52,139 nucleotides of DNA, from positions 1-52,139 of the forward strand of contig JAIORQ010000046.1 of assembly GCA_021108035.1 (NCBI GenBank), in the 5' to 3' direction. The DNA comes from Bacteroidales bacterium (lineage in GTDB: Bacteria > Bacteroidota > Bacteroidia > Bacteroidales > JAADGE01). The notes below the pieces were generated by a model. It was not told the DNA's origin, ran no database searches, and saw only the letters and a list, made by a program, of their open reading frames with translations. This document shows, piece by piece, positions 16,452-24,920 of this stretch (position 1 is its first letter; each line of letters starts with the position of its first letter). Position numbers and translations under genes: made by a program.

Positions 16452-16498
16452 ATTGTGAAACAATTTCGAAAGCCTGTTTTTTCTGTCAGACTTGACAG
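16450..16498. repeat. Two hairpins after MBOAT gene
   Basis: AAATTGT-GAA-ACAATTT (16450-16466) begins at the stop codon, and CTGTCA-GACT-TGACAG lies at 16483-16498. The first may end the transcript. The second belongs to the style of short interspersed palindromes; ACTGAC-TT-GTCAGT at 19758-19771 is similar. Confidence 0.5.
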
Positions 16499-16533
16499 GT
16501 GTTTATTACAAAATTATATTTTTAATCTGAAAT

Positions 16534-16612
16534 TTACACTTTTCCACACATAAATCTACTACAACTCTACACTTTTTAACACATAAATTTAATGCAACTT
16601 TACACTTTTTAG
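16534..16612 (+). repeat. 33-bp tandem repeat before AAA+ ATPase gene
   Basis: Two copies of a 33-bp unit (16547-16579 and 16580-16612) with the shared ends CACATAAAT and TACACTTTTTA, plus a partial copy at 16534-16549. They sit directly upstream of the promoter at 16625 and could hold a regulator's binding sites. Confidence 0.7.
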
Positions 16613-16624
16613 TAGATAATTTTA

Positions 16625-16632
16625 TATATTTG
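16625..16632 (+). promoter_or_regulatory. Promoter -7 element of 16660 gene
   Basis: TATATTTG, 28 bases before the ATG at 16660, immediately after the tandem repeats. Confidence 0.65.
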
Positions 16633-16659
16633 TAACATTATTTACTACATAAAATATAA

Positions 16660-17961
16660 ATGAAACGGACATTATATCATAAATTATTGAAGTGGAAACA
16701 AAGTAAAAACCGCAAACCTTTACTTTTGCAAGGGGCAAGACAAGTTGGAAAAACATATTTGATTAATCAATTCGGAAAGAGTGAATATAAAAACCTTGTT
16801 TATTTGAATTTTGAACAAACCCCTAATTTAGAAACCCTTTTTCATAAAGAATTATTACCTGAAAAAATCATATATAATATCAGTTTGTATTTAGGTAAAA
16901 AAATAAGTTTTGAAGATACACTTTTGTTTTTCGATGAAATTCAGATTGCCCCGAAAGTTTTAACAAGTTTAAAATATTTTCTAGAGCAAGCACCTCAATA
17001 TCATATTATTGCAGCAGGTTCTTTGTTAGGTGTCAGTGTCGGGAAAAAGAACAGTTTTCCTGTAGGAAAAGTAAATTTTATGACTCTTTATCCGATGACT
17101 TTTTCAGAATATCTCATTGCAATCGGGGAAAACCTGTCAGATGAAACATTAAAAAATAAGATACAAGCACAAGCCGAAGCATTGCCCGAACTAATTCATG
17201 AGAAATTACTTTCACATTTGAAAACTTATCTTTTTTTAGGAGGAATGCCGGAAGTTTTGCAAGAATATATTAATAATAAAGATATAGTTGCCGTAAGAGA
17301 AATTCAAAATGACATTTTAAAAGCTTATAAAAGAGATTTTTCAAAATATACCGAAAAATCGCAGGCAATAAAAACATCAGAGCTATGGAATTCAATACCT
17401 TACCAATTAGCCAAAGAAAACAAAAAATTTAAATATTCCGATGTTCGTAAAAAATCAAGAGCAAGCACTTTTGAAAATACAATTGAATGGCTTAATAATG
17501 CCGGATTAATAAATATTGCATACAACATAAGTGTTCCCAAATTACCGCTTTCGGGTTATGCTGATTATTCTAAATTCAAAATATACTTGCTTGATACAGG
17601 TTTATTGGGAGCGATGCTAAACGTTCCTTCAAAAATTATAATTGAACCCAATAAACTGTTTTCTGAATATAAGGGTGCATTTATTGAAAATTATGTTGCA
17701 AATGAACTTGTTTCAAACAGCGAAAAAGAACTGTTTTATTGGACATCAAGAAGCGAAGCAGAAGTTGATTTTATTATTCAGAAAGAAGATGAAATATATC
17801 CGACAGAAGTAAAAAGCGGATTAAACAGAAACATGAAAAGTTTAAGAAGTTATGCCGATAAATACAATCCGAAATTATTATATCGCATATCGCCGAGAAA
17901 CTTTGTTCAATCCGATAATTTTATAAACTTACCCTTGTATGCATGTGGTTATTTGCTATAA
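16660..17961 (+). CDS. AAA+ ATPase with DUF4143 nuclease-like domain
   Basis: A 433-residue protein with an AAA_14 ATPase at the front (Walker A GARQVGKT at residues 25-32, Walker B LLFFDEIQ near 88-95) and a C-terminal DUF4143 domain. Near residue 367 the motif AEVDFIIQ...PTEVKSG has the acidic residue and E-X-K of a PD-(D/E)XK nuclease fold. The family is widespread in Bacteroidota and archaea and its role is not known; proposals include defence and regulation. A paralogue lies on the other side of citrate synthase at 19983, and a looser relative at 50369. Confidence 0.88.
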   Translation: MKRTLYHKLLKWKQSKNRKPLLLQGARQVGKTYLINQFGKSEYKNLVYLNFEQTPNLETLFHKELLPEKIIYNISLYLGKKISFEDTLLFFDEIQIAPKVLTSLKYFLEQAPQYHIIAAGSLLGVSVGKKNSFPVGKVNFMTLYPMTFSEYLIAIGENLSDETLKNKIQAQAEALPELIHEKLLSHLKTYLFLGGMPEVLQEYINNKDIVAVREIQNDILKAYKRDFSKYTEKSQAIKTSELWNSIPYQLAKENKKFKYSDVRKKSRASTFENTIEWLNNAGLINIAYNISVPKLPLSGYADYSKFKIYLLDTGLLGAMLNVPSKIIIEPNKLFSEYKGAFIENYVANELVSNSEKELFYWTSRSEAEVDFIIQKEDEIYPTEVKSGLNRNMKSLRSYADKYNPKLLYRISPRNFVQSDNFINLPLYACGYLL

Positions 17962-18107
17962 CGGAATTAATGCAAATCTCAACAAACACTACAAAATCCA
18001 ATCCTTTAAGAATTGGGTTGGTAGGAATGTTAGGCTTGGGATTGTGTTTTGAAAATTAAAGATTTTATTTCAATAAAAAAACAAAGGGGCTTATTTGATT
18101 TGAAGAA

Positions 18108-18140
18108 TTAAAAAAACCGTGCTGCAAAGACAACACGGTT
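18108..18140 (-). terminator. Terminator of citrate synthase gene
   Basis: On the minus strand AACCGTG and CACGGTT flank a 12-base loop and are followed by a T run. It begins 24 bases after the stop at 18164. Another weak stem, CCAATCC/GGGTTGG, lies at 17998-18021. Confidence 0.8.
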
Positions 18141-18163
18141 CAGCAAAATGAAAAAAAAAATAA

Positions 18164-19471
18164 TTACTTTATACCTGCAATTTCTTCCAACATATCAGTA
18201 GTCAAAGATTTTGGTCTTTCAATTGCATAACCCAATGCTCTGTCCCATGTAATATTTGCAAGTATTCCGATTGCACGTCCTACTCCGAATAAAACTGTGT
18301 AGAAATCATATTCTCTTAATCCGTAATACCATTGGATAACACCTGATTGTGCATCTACATTCGGCCATGGATTTTTAGCTTTTCCGTGTTCTTTCAATAT
18401 ACCGGGAACAACTTTATAAAGGACATCTACATACTTAAAGAGAAGATCATCCGGAAGATGTTTTTCGCAAAATTCTCTTTGTGATTGATAACGAGGATCA
18501 GTTTTTCTTAATACGGCATGTCCGTATCCCGGAATTACATTACCGGAATTTAAGGTATCCCAAACAAATTCAGACATTTGTTCTTCTGTCGGAATAACAT
18601 TGTCCATTTTTTTCATTACTCCTTGCAACCAAGTAAGCACTTCTTGATTTGCCAATCCGTGCAGCGGCCCGGCGAGACCGTTAAGACCTGCAGACAGTGC
18701 ATAATAAGCACCTGATAATGCCGAGGCAACTAAGTGAGCTGTATGTGCCGATACATTTCCTGATTCATGATCTGAGTGAAGAATAAAATACATACGAGCA
18801 ACATCATCGTAAGGTTCCGGAATTCCCATTTGATGTGCAAAGTTTGCACCCATATCTAAAGTATAATCAGGTTCAATAATCAAATCACTTTTGAACTTCA
18901 TTCTGTAAATATAAGCAGCAACCGACGGAATACGAGAAAGAATATTTGTAGCATCTTCATACATATATTCCCAAGCATCAAATTTATTGTAATTACCGGA
19001 GTTATAATACCCGCCAAATTCAGATTCTTGCTGCATTGATACAATAGCAGCCGAGAACATTGCCATAGGATGAGTTCCGGGAGGCATATATCTCAAAAGG
19101 TCAATAACATATTGAGGTAATTGTCTTCTGCTTTGAAATTCTTTTACAACTTCTTCTGCTTCTTCTTTAGTAGGAACATCTCCGGTTAATAAGAAAAACC
19201 AGAATCCCTCAACATAAGGATAATCTTTTCCCGAAGGTTTTGGCAATGCAGCCATAGTTTCGGGAATTGTTAACCCCCTGAAACGAATTCCTTCATAAGG
19301 ATCTAAATAAGAAATATCAGTTGTTAAAGCTTTGACACCTCTCATTCCGTTAATAGCCTGTGCAATTGTTACTTCACCTACTTTTACATCTCCGAATTCT
19401 TTTAACAATCTAACTGTTCTGGGCCTGTGAGCCTCAATTTTTTCTTTTAATCTTTGTTTTAATGTGGACAT
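18164..19471 (-). CDS. gltA: Citrate synthase, eukaryotic-like type
   Basis: About 435 residues from the preferred start MSTLKQRLKEKIEAHRPRTV. It condenses acetyl-CoA with oxaloacetate to citrate at the entry of the TCA cycle. The catalytic histidines are in GPLHGLANQE and PGYGHAVLRKTDPRY, and the catalytic aspartate in NVDAQSGVI. Overall sequence and length resemble the mitochondrial-type enzyme found in Bacteroidota rather than the allosteric hexameric type. An in-frame ATG 12 codons upstream (19507) is probably not used, because it is part of a run of ATG-containing words. A fold-back element lies in the upstream region. Confidence 0.96.
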   Translation of the reverse strand: MSTLKQRLKEKIEAHRPRTVRLLKEFGDVKVGEVTIAQAINGMRGVKALTTDISYLDPYEGIRFRGLTIPETMAALPKPSGKDYPYVEGFWFFLLTGDVPTKEEAEEVVKEFQSRRQLPQYVIDLLRYMPPGTHPMAMFSAAIVSMQQESEFGGYYNSGNYNKFDAWEYMYEDATNILSRIPSVAAYIYRMKFKSDLIIEPDYTLDMGANFAHQMGIPEPYDDVARMYFILHSDHESGNVSAHTAHLVASALSGAYYALSAGLNGLAGPLHGLANQEVLTWLQGVMKKMDNVIPTEEQMSEFVWDTLNSGNVIPGYGHAVLRKTDPRYQSQREFCEKHLPDDLLFKYVDVLYKVVPGILKEHGKAKNPWPNVDAQSGVIQWYYGLREYDFYTVLFGVGRAIGILANITWDRALGYAIERPKSLTTDMLEEIAGIK

Positions 19472-19508
19472 GATTATATGTTTATTATTTATTAATATTA
19501 TTTTCATT

Positions 19509-19535
19509 GATACATTGTTTTATTGTTACATTGTT
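19509..19535 (-). repeat. ATG-containing word repeat upstream of gltA
   Basis: Read toward gltA, the words are ACAATGTA, ACAATAAA, ACAATGTATCAATG: a degenerate 8-9-bp period. Comparable runs precede the genes at 7931 and 42008. Confidence 0.6.
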
Positions 19536-19668
19536 GAGTGTAGTTTAAAAAAGGTGCAAAGCAACTAATTCTGCAAAATGTACAAAATCTATACTGCTTA
19601 TTTCTACCTAATTATAGAAAGTTGCTATGCACCTTTTGGATGAATTTTCATCTTTTTAAACTGCACTC
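19536..19668. mobile_element. Fold-back element, 133 bp, in gltA upstream region
   Basis: The outer arms GAGTGTAGTTTAAAAA (from 19536) and TTTTTAAACTGCACTC (19653-19668) pair over 16 bp with one G-T. Inside, GGTGCAAAGCAACT (19553-19566) pairs with AGTTGCTATGCACC (19620-19633), and GATGAA-TT-TTCATC (19639-19652) makes a third stem, giving a three-way junction. ATTGTT directly abuts both ends (19530-19535 and 19669-19674), which looks like a 6-bp target duplication, although the flank is repetitive. It is either a MITE or a structured RNA in the gltA leader. The rest of the gap to 19982 contains only the small palindrome at 19758-19771. Confidence 0.72.
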
Positions 19669-19982
19669 ATTGTTGTTTTTTAGCAATTTAAAAATTTAGC
19701 AATGAAACAAGAATAATCTTAAATATATACAACAAAAACTTGTGCTGAACTATTCTCACTGACTTGTCAGTAATTTATTTCAGTATTATTGAAAACATAT
19801 TTGTTTATAATTTTAAGTTATGATATAAATTAAACTATAAAGTTAAGGAATCTTTGCTCAATATCATAATTATTAAAGATATTTAATAATACATATACGT
19901 ATATTTAACAACATACTTCTTTGAATTTAGCTTGAAGAACGGAAAAAATATTTGTTTAATTACAGAATTGACAATTTGAAAA

Positions 19983-21338
19983 TTATATAAATCTGTGCAT
20001 CTCCGCAGCAAGATACAATGGAAGCGAAACAAGCTTAAATTCAACATCTTTAATACCTTTTGCAATTTTAATTGATGTTTTTATTTCTGTTACTGAAGGA
20101 ATATCTGTATTAAAACGGATTGCTTTTTTAACACCTTTTTCAGTAACAAAAACATGTAAGGATTTCAAAGTTCCTGTTTTCCCGGCTTTTACTTCAACAG
20201 GAATAATTTTGTTTCCGGATTGAATAATATAATCAATTTCTGCTTCAGAATTTCGTTTTTCCCGAGTCCAATAATATACATTATTTTCTTTGAAATAGGG
20301 TGGAATACATAATAATTCTTGTCCGATAAATTGTTCAGCAAGACTGCCTTCATTATTCATTCTTACGGTTTCAATATCTATAAGTCGCAATTTCAAAATA
20401 TGGTTTGAAAGTCCGATATCAAGAAAAACAAGTTTAAATATCGTTTCTTTAATATCATTTTCAAGCGGAATACCTGTTGCTTTTGTATGGTAAATAAGAT
20501 GTATTATCCTACTCATATTCAATAAATTCAATGCATTTTTAATTGTATTTGAGCGTATTGAATTATCAAAATTTACATATTTGAATTTTTGCCCTGTTGC
20601 TTTTGGTATATATTTCAGCAACTTAATCATAATATTTTGTTGTAAACCGGTACCGTATTTTGAAAAATCAAATTCAAAAGATTTGATAATACTTTCGTGA
20701 ACGCGTTCAATATTTATAAAATTTTTTGTTTCGGCATAAATTTTAACAGCTTCCGGCATTCCGCCTATAAAAAAATATAAACGAATTAATTTCATTAATT
20801 TGTTATGTATCGGTAAAGGTATTTTTTGCTTAATTTTGTAATTTTGGAGAAAATCAACAAGAGATTTTTTGTTAAGTCCCAATAAAAATTCATAAAAATT
20901 CAAAGGATACATATAAGCAAATTCAACTCTTCCGACCGGCATAGAGTATTTTATATCGTTAAGTGTATGGTCTAACAAAGAGCCTGCAGCAATGACATGC
21001 AAATCAGGTTTTTTTTCGTAAAAATATCGTAAACTTACAATTGCTTCCGGACAGCTTTGAATCTCATCAAGAAAAAGCAGAGTATTACTCGGACGAATCT
21101 CCTTGCCGAAGAAAATTTCTAAATTTTGGATTATTTCTTCAGCTTTATTTGTTTGAAAAAACTTCTTTAAATCAGGCGTTTCTTCAAAATTAATACTTAT
21201 TGTTTCAGTAAAATAATCTTGTCCGAACTTTTCAACAGTAAATGTTTTACCCACTTGACGAGCACCTCTTACTATTAGAGGTTTGCGATATTTCCTTTTT
21301 TTCCAATCTATTAAATATTGTGTAAAGAAACGTTTCAT
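19983..21338 (-). CDS. AAA+ ATPase with DUF4143 nuclease-like domain
   Basis: A 451-residue paralogue of the 16660 protein: Walker A GARQVGKT near residue 28-35, Walker B LLFLDEIQ near 90, then a winged-helix region and the C-terminal DUF4143 domain with EAEIDYIIQ and PVEVKAG. The start is ATG 21338; the GTG 15 bases upstream at 21353 lies in the promoter element and is rejected. It is separated from the first paralogue by citrate synthase and points the opposite way, so this is not a simple tandem copy. A strong palindrome lies further upstream of its promoter. Molecular role unknown. Confidence 0.88.
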   Translation of the reverse strand: MKRFFTQYLIDWKKRKYRKPLIVRGARQVGKTFTVEKFGQDYFTETISINFEETPDLKKFFQTNKAEEIIQNLEIFFGKEIRPSNTLLFLDEIQSCPEAIVSLRYFYEKKPDLHVIAAGSLLDHTLNDIKYSMPVGRVEFAYMYPLNFYEFLLGLNKKSLVDFLQNYKIKQKIPLPIHNKLMKLIRLYFFIGGMPEAVKIYAETKNFINIERVHESIIKSFEFDFSKYGTGLQQNIMIKLLKYIPKATGQKFKYVNFDNSIRSNTIKNALNLLNMSRIIHLIYHTKATGIPLENDIKETIFKLVFLDIGLSNHILKLRLIDIETVRMNNEGSLAEQFIGQELLCIPPYFKENNVYYWTREKRNSEAEIDYIIQSGNKIIPVEVKAGKTGTLKSLHVFVTEKGVKKAIRFNTDIPSVTEIKTSIKIAKGIKDVEFKLVSLPLYLAAEMHRFI

Positions 21339-21352
21339 ATTTTTACTTTTCA

Positions 21353-21360
21353 CAAAAGTA
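21353..21360 (-). promoter_or_regulatory. Promoter -7 element of 19983 gene
   Basis: The minus strand reads TACTTTTG, 14 bases before ATG 21338. Confidence 0.6.
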
Positions 21361-21402
21361 TTAAAAAAATTTAATTTTAAAAGGATTTTGCAAATTTACG
21401 TT

Positions 21403-21483
21403 TGGATTATAACATATATATTGTTAAAATACGTTTGTATATTTACAATATATATGTAAAAACAGGGTTGGATTATTACATAT
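21403..21483. repeat. 13-bp palindrome bracketed by direct repeats
   Basis: ACATATATATTGT (21412-21424) and ACAATATATATGT (21445-21457) are perfect inverted copies around a 20-base loop. A 16-bp direct repeat, TTGGATTAT followed by one variable base and ACATAT, occurs at 21403-21418 and 21468-21483, one on each side. It lies 50-120 bases upstream of the AAA+ promoter. Confidence 0.65.
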
Positions 21484-21487
21484 TTAA

Positions 21488-22090
21488 CTAATTAAAAATT
21501 CTCCAAGCCAACAAAGTAATCAGAAATAACCCGCCATAAATCAGAACAGCAACAACTGAAATTATTTTTGAGTTTTGAATTTTTGGTTACTAATTATCAT
21601 TACCGATAAAATTATTCCGCCGATTGATAATAATATTGCAATTGCACTAATATATGGCAAAAGGATTGTTATAATACCATTATCTGACAATTCCGGATTG
21701 TTGATAATTAATTGAGTTGTTTTTACACCTTTTGGATCTGAAAAAGTAAAGTTCCAATACGGAATACGGGAAGTAGTTTTCAAAATAGTTTTTAACAAGT
21801 GCATACTTGCAGTTATAGGTAAAATTGTAAGAACAAGTTGTGTAAAGGATTGTTTCCAACTTTCTTTTGCTGTTATTTTTTTGGTAACTGACCATTCTAC
21901 AAATAATTCATAAATAACAAAACCGCCAAACTATCAAATTTGAAAGCTTTGTATTTCTTAATATTAGTACAAAATTTTTATCATCGGTTGTTGTTCCGAT
22001 TGCTCCGTAAATTAAAAATACAAAAGCAAATAATGTAATAAATTGCATTGATATTAGAAAATACCGATTTTTGAAAGCTTTGTTAATCAT
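21488..22090 (-). pseudogene. Decayed membrane Fe-S protein gene (polyferredoxin-like)
   Basis: Three frames on the minus strand hold consecutive pieces of one protein: an N-terminal piece (22090 to about 21935) with a membrane segment and TKLSNLIVW; a middle and C-terminal piece (about 21937-21562) with GGFVIYELFVEWSVTKK, LPITASMHLLKTILKTTSRI and a membrane segment; and a final piece after a frameshift, IISVVAVLIYGGLFLITLLA, ending in TAG at 21488-21490. These match, as I remember the family, the two ends of Bacteroidota 4Fe-4S membrane proteins with NapH/CcoG-like domains. The cysteine clusters that would bind the Fe-S centres are missing, so the middle was deleted. The gene cannot work. 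Confidence 0.75.
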
Positions 22091-22157
22091 TGTTAAGCTA
22101 ATATAAAAGTAGCATCTTTAAAAAAAGCAGCTCGCACATTTCAATTTTGAATGTCTT

Positions 22158-24332
22158 TTATAGTCTGATAATCTTAAATTCCGTCCTCCTGTTTTGTTGA
22201 TGTTCTTCTTCTGTGCAATCAGATTTATTACTTCCTTCACAAGCACAATCATTTATTAATTTTGTTTCTCCGTAACCGTCACCATATATTCTGGTTGGAT
22301 TAGTTATTCTTGTTTTAATATAATGTGCTGAAGCTTTTGCCCTGCGGTCAGATAATTTTAAGTTATAAATAGAAGTCCCTCTGCAATCAGTATGTGATGA
22401 AAGTTCAATAACCATATTTGGATATTCATTCATAATAGTAACAATTTTATCTAATTCAACAGCTGCATCGGGTCTTATTGCAGATTTATCATAATCGAAA
22501 TATATCGGATTAACATCCAGAATTTTTCCGAGATCTCCTCCAATTTCAATTTTTTGCATCTTAATTTTCAGTTTTATATTACCGTAACTGTTCAAAAATT
22601 TAACAATATCTATTGTTTTAGATGCATATCCTTCTTTTCTGAATTTTAAAGAAAAATCAATACTGTCATTTAATTTATATTCCGTTAATTTATATAACAA
22701 ATCACCGGTATCATGTGTCCTCGCATCTGTTTCTTTTCCGGAATTATTATCTTTAATAAAGACATTAACATCAGATAAAGGAAAATTCTTTTGTTTATCA
22801 GTTACATAGCAAAATATAACAAATTTCGGCAATTCAGAAAGTGTCAAATTTTGCTCATAAATACGTTTATCCGGTTCAGGCTTTACCGTCTTAATATCAG
22901 TAATATACTTGGGTTTAACTCCTTTTAATTTCCATTCGGTACTTGGGGATACAATGAATTCAAAATTACCGAAACCGTCTGAATTTATAACTTCAATGAT
23001 ATTTCCTTCTCCGTCATATAAACTAACATATGCATTTGACAGTAATTGACCGTTCTCATCAATTGTTTTACCTTTGACAATAACATCAAATTCAAATTCT
23101 TTTAACAATTTAAACGAGTAGATGTCATCATTACCTTTTCCTTCATCTCTGTCAGAGGAAAAAAATCCTCTTTTCATTTTTTTATCAAGTATAAAAGCAA
23201 AGTCATCTCTGTTGCTGTTTACCGGCACACCGATATTTTTAGGCTCTAAATAATTTCCTTGCTCTTTTTTTGTATAAAAAATATCCAAACCGCCGAGAGT
23301 TAACAAACCGTCAGAAGCAAAGAACAATAAACCTTTATTATGAATAAAAGGAAAAACTTCATTCCCTTCAGTATTTATTATCTTACCGAGATTTTTAGGT
23401 TCACTCCAAATCCCTTGCTCATTTCTTTCTGTTTTAAAAATGTCAAAACCTCCGTATCCTCCGGGCATGTCTGATGCAAAAAACATAGTTTTCCCGTTGG
23501 CTGTTAATGTAGGGTGCATCACAGAATAATCATCATTATCAAAATCAAGTTTATTAGGAATTTGCCATTTGCCTTCTTCTTTTTCAGATGTATATATCTG
23601 TAATTTAACAAGTTCATCATAGCTTTTTCCTTCATAGTTATTTCTTGTATATGCAATAAAATTACCGTCGTCGGAAAAAGATGCCGGACCGTCATGATAT
23701 TTCTTATTGAATAGTTTATCAAACGGTTTAATGTTTTGTAATTTTCCTCTAATATTATCGGTAACATATAAATCTAAATACAGAAGTTTGTTATTCGTCC
23801 GAATTCTTTTAATAAAACTCAATTTTGTTTTTGAAGAAGCAAATACAACTTTATCATTATAATATGAAGTTCCGAAATCTTGTGCTTCAGAATTCATATC
23901 AATATTTTTTATTTTAAATTGTTCTTTATCTTGAAGTAAAATATTGTAGAAGCCCTTATTTTCGACATGTAATTTTGCCCTGCTGTCGTTTCTGTTTAAT
24001 TTATAAAAAACCTCCATCCGGTTTTCCGATTCGGAATATTGTTCATTTACAGCTAAAATGTAAGCATAATTATAAATATCTTCACTGTTGCTCTCATTAG
24101 ATTCTGCAATTTCTGCATAATAATCTTCAGCTTTGAAATAGTCGCCTGTTTTATAATAACTTTCGGCAAGTTTTCTTTTAACTTCTATGGTTTTATCATC
24201 TTTTTTTTCAAATTTCTTTATAATTTCATAATAAGACATTTGATCATTTTTCCTTTCTTTTCTTGTTTGGGCATCTGCTGCCAAATACGTAAAAATAAAA
24301 GTAAAGAGAATGACGTATTTTAATTTTTTCAT
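22158..24332 (-). CDS. PorE-like TPR/PD40/OmpA protein
   Basis: A 724-residue protein built like the 7931 gene: signal peptide (about 1-21, ending ADAQ), TPR helices (30-130), PD40 propeller (150-415; blades such as SDMPGGYGGFDIF and SSDRDEGKGNDDIYSF), carboxypeptidase-regulatory-like domain (420-500), a second beta domain (510-600) and C-terminal OmpA domain (605-724, core IELSSHTDCRG). The OmpA loop has a cysteine-rich insert (NDCACEGSNKSDC) common in Bacteroidota. It is expected to be anchored to peptidoglycan near the outer membrane, possibly with the type IX secretion system. It is divergent from ridA. Confidence 0.87.
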   Translation of the reverse strand: MKKLKYVILFTFIFTYLAADAQTRKERKNDQMSYYEIIKKFEKKDDKTIEVKRKLAESYYKTGDYFKAEDYYAEIAESNESNSEDIYNYAYILAVNEQYSESENRMEVFYKLNRNDSRAKLHVENKGFYNILLQDKEQFKIKNIDMNSEAQDFGTSYYNDKVVFASSKTKLSFIKRIRTNNKLLYLDLYVTDNIRGKLQNIKPFDKLFNKKYHDGPASFSDDGNFIAYTRNNYEGKSYDELVKLQIYTSEKEEGKWQIPNKLDFDNDDYSVMHPTLTANGKTMFFASDMPGGYGGFDIFKTERNEQGIWSEPKNLGKIINTEGNEVFPFIHNKGLLFFASDGLLTLGGLDIFYTKKEQGNYLEPKNIGVPVNSNRDDFAFILDKKMKRGFFSSDRDEGKGNDDIYSFKLLKEFEFDVIVKGKTIDENGQLLSNAYVSLYDGEGNIIEVINSDGFGNFEFIVSPSTEWKLKGVKPKYITDIKTVKPEPDKRIYEQNLTLSELPKFVIFCYVTDKQKNFPLSDVNVFIKDNNSGKETDARTHDTGDLLYKLTEYKLNDSIDFSLKFRKEGYASKTIDIVKFLNSYGNIKLKIKMQKIEIGGDLGKILDVNPIYFDYDKSAIRPDAAVELDKIVTIMNEYPNMVIELSSHTDCRGTSIYNLKLSDRRAKASAHYIKTRITNPTRIYGDGYGETKLINDCACEGSNKSDCTEEEHQQNRRTEFKIIRL

Positions 24333-24397
24333 ACTTTGTAAATTATAATATTATCAAGAAAGTTCAAATTGTATGCCGGCAATAATTATATTTTTTA

Positions 24398-24405
24398 TAT
24401 TTTTG
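24398..24405 (+). promoter_or_regulatory. Promoter -7 element of ridA
   Basis: TATTTTTG, 27 bases before ATG 24432. It excludes the further-upstream start of the open frame at 24369. Confidence 0.55.
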
Positions 24406-24431
24406 AACTTATTAATTTATACATAAAACAT

Positions 24432-24812
24432 ATGAAAACAGTAATATCTACAGAAAAAGCTCCAAAAGCTATCGGACCTTACAGTCAGGCAATAAGAGCA
24501 GGTAATACATTATACATTTCAGGACAAGTTCCGATAAATCCCGAAACAGGTAAAATTGTTGACGGAGGCATAAGTGAACAAACAGAGCAAGTGATGCAAA
24601 ATATTGCTGCCATTCTAAAAGAAGCAGCTTATACTTTTGATGATGTTGTTAAATCAACATGCTTGTTAAGCGATATGGTAAACTTCGCAGCAATGAATGA
24701 AGTTTACGGGAAATATTATCCTGAAAACCCGCCGGCAAGAGCAGCTTTTGCTGTTAAAGAATTACCTTTGGGAGTAATGATTGAGATAGAGACAATTGCG
24801 GTTAAACTTTGA
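24432..24812 (+). CDS. ridA: RidA family reactive-intermediate deaminase
   Basis: A 126-residue enzyme that hydrolyses reactive enamines and imines (such as 2-aminoacrylate made by PLP enzymes) to ketoacids. Family marks are [27 protein letters not shown] and the C-terminal [22 protein letters not shown], in which the arginine binds the substrate carboxylate. The open frame extends 21 codons upstream, but those codons lie in the promoter; ATG 24432 gives the family's normal N-terminus. It stands alone and is read divergently from the PorE-like gene. Confidence 0.95.
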   Translation: MKTVISTEKAPKAIGPYSQAIRAGNTLYISGQVPINPETGKIVDGGISEQTEQVMQNIAAILKEAAYTFDDVVKSTCLLSDMVNFAAMNEVYGKYYPENPPARAAFAVKELPLGVMIEIETIAVKL

Positions 24813-24920
24813 TTCATTGCTGTTTTAAAGTTTTGTTGCAATTGGGCTTTTAAATAAGAAATCAGCAACTTAATATATTTTAATATTTTGCAGTTGAGTT
24901 TAAATTATTAACATTTAACT

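Noticed and set aside
16534-16612. CRISPR array
   Set aside because: The units adjoin without spacers and the whole unit is repeated.
19536-19668. tRNA or known riboswitch
   Set aside because: The three-stem shape is suggestive, but there is no T-loop, anticodon arm or known aptamer core.
24369-24431. N-terminal extension of RidA
   Set aside because: These codons cover the promoter element and are not part of the family.
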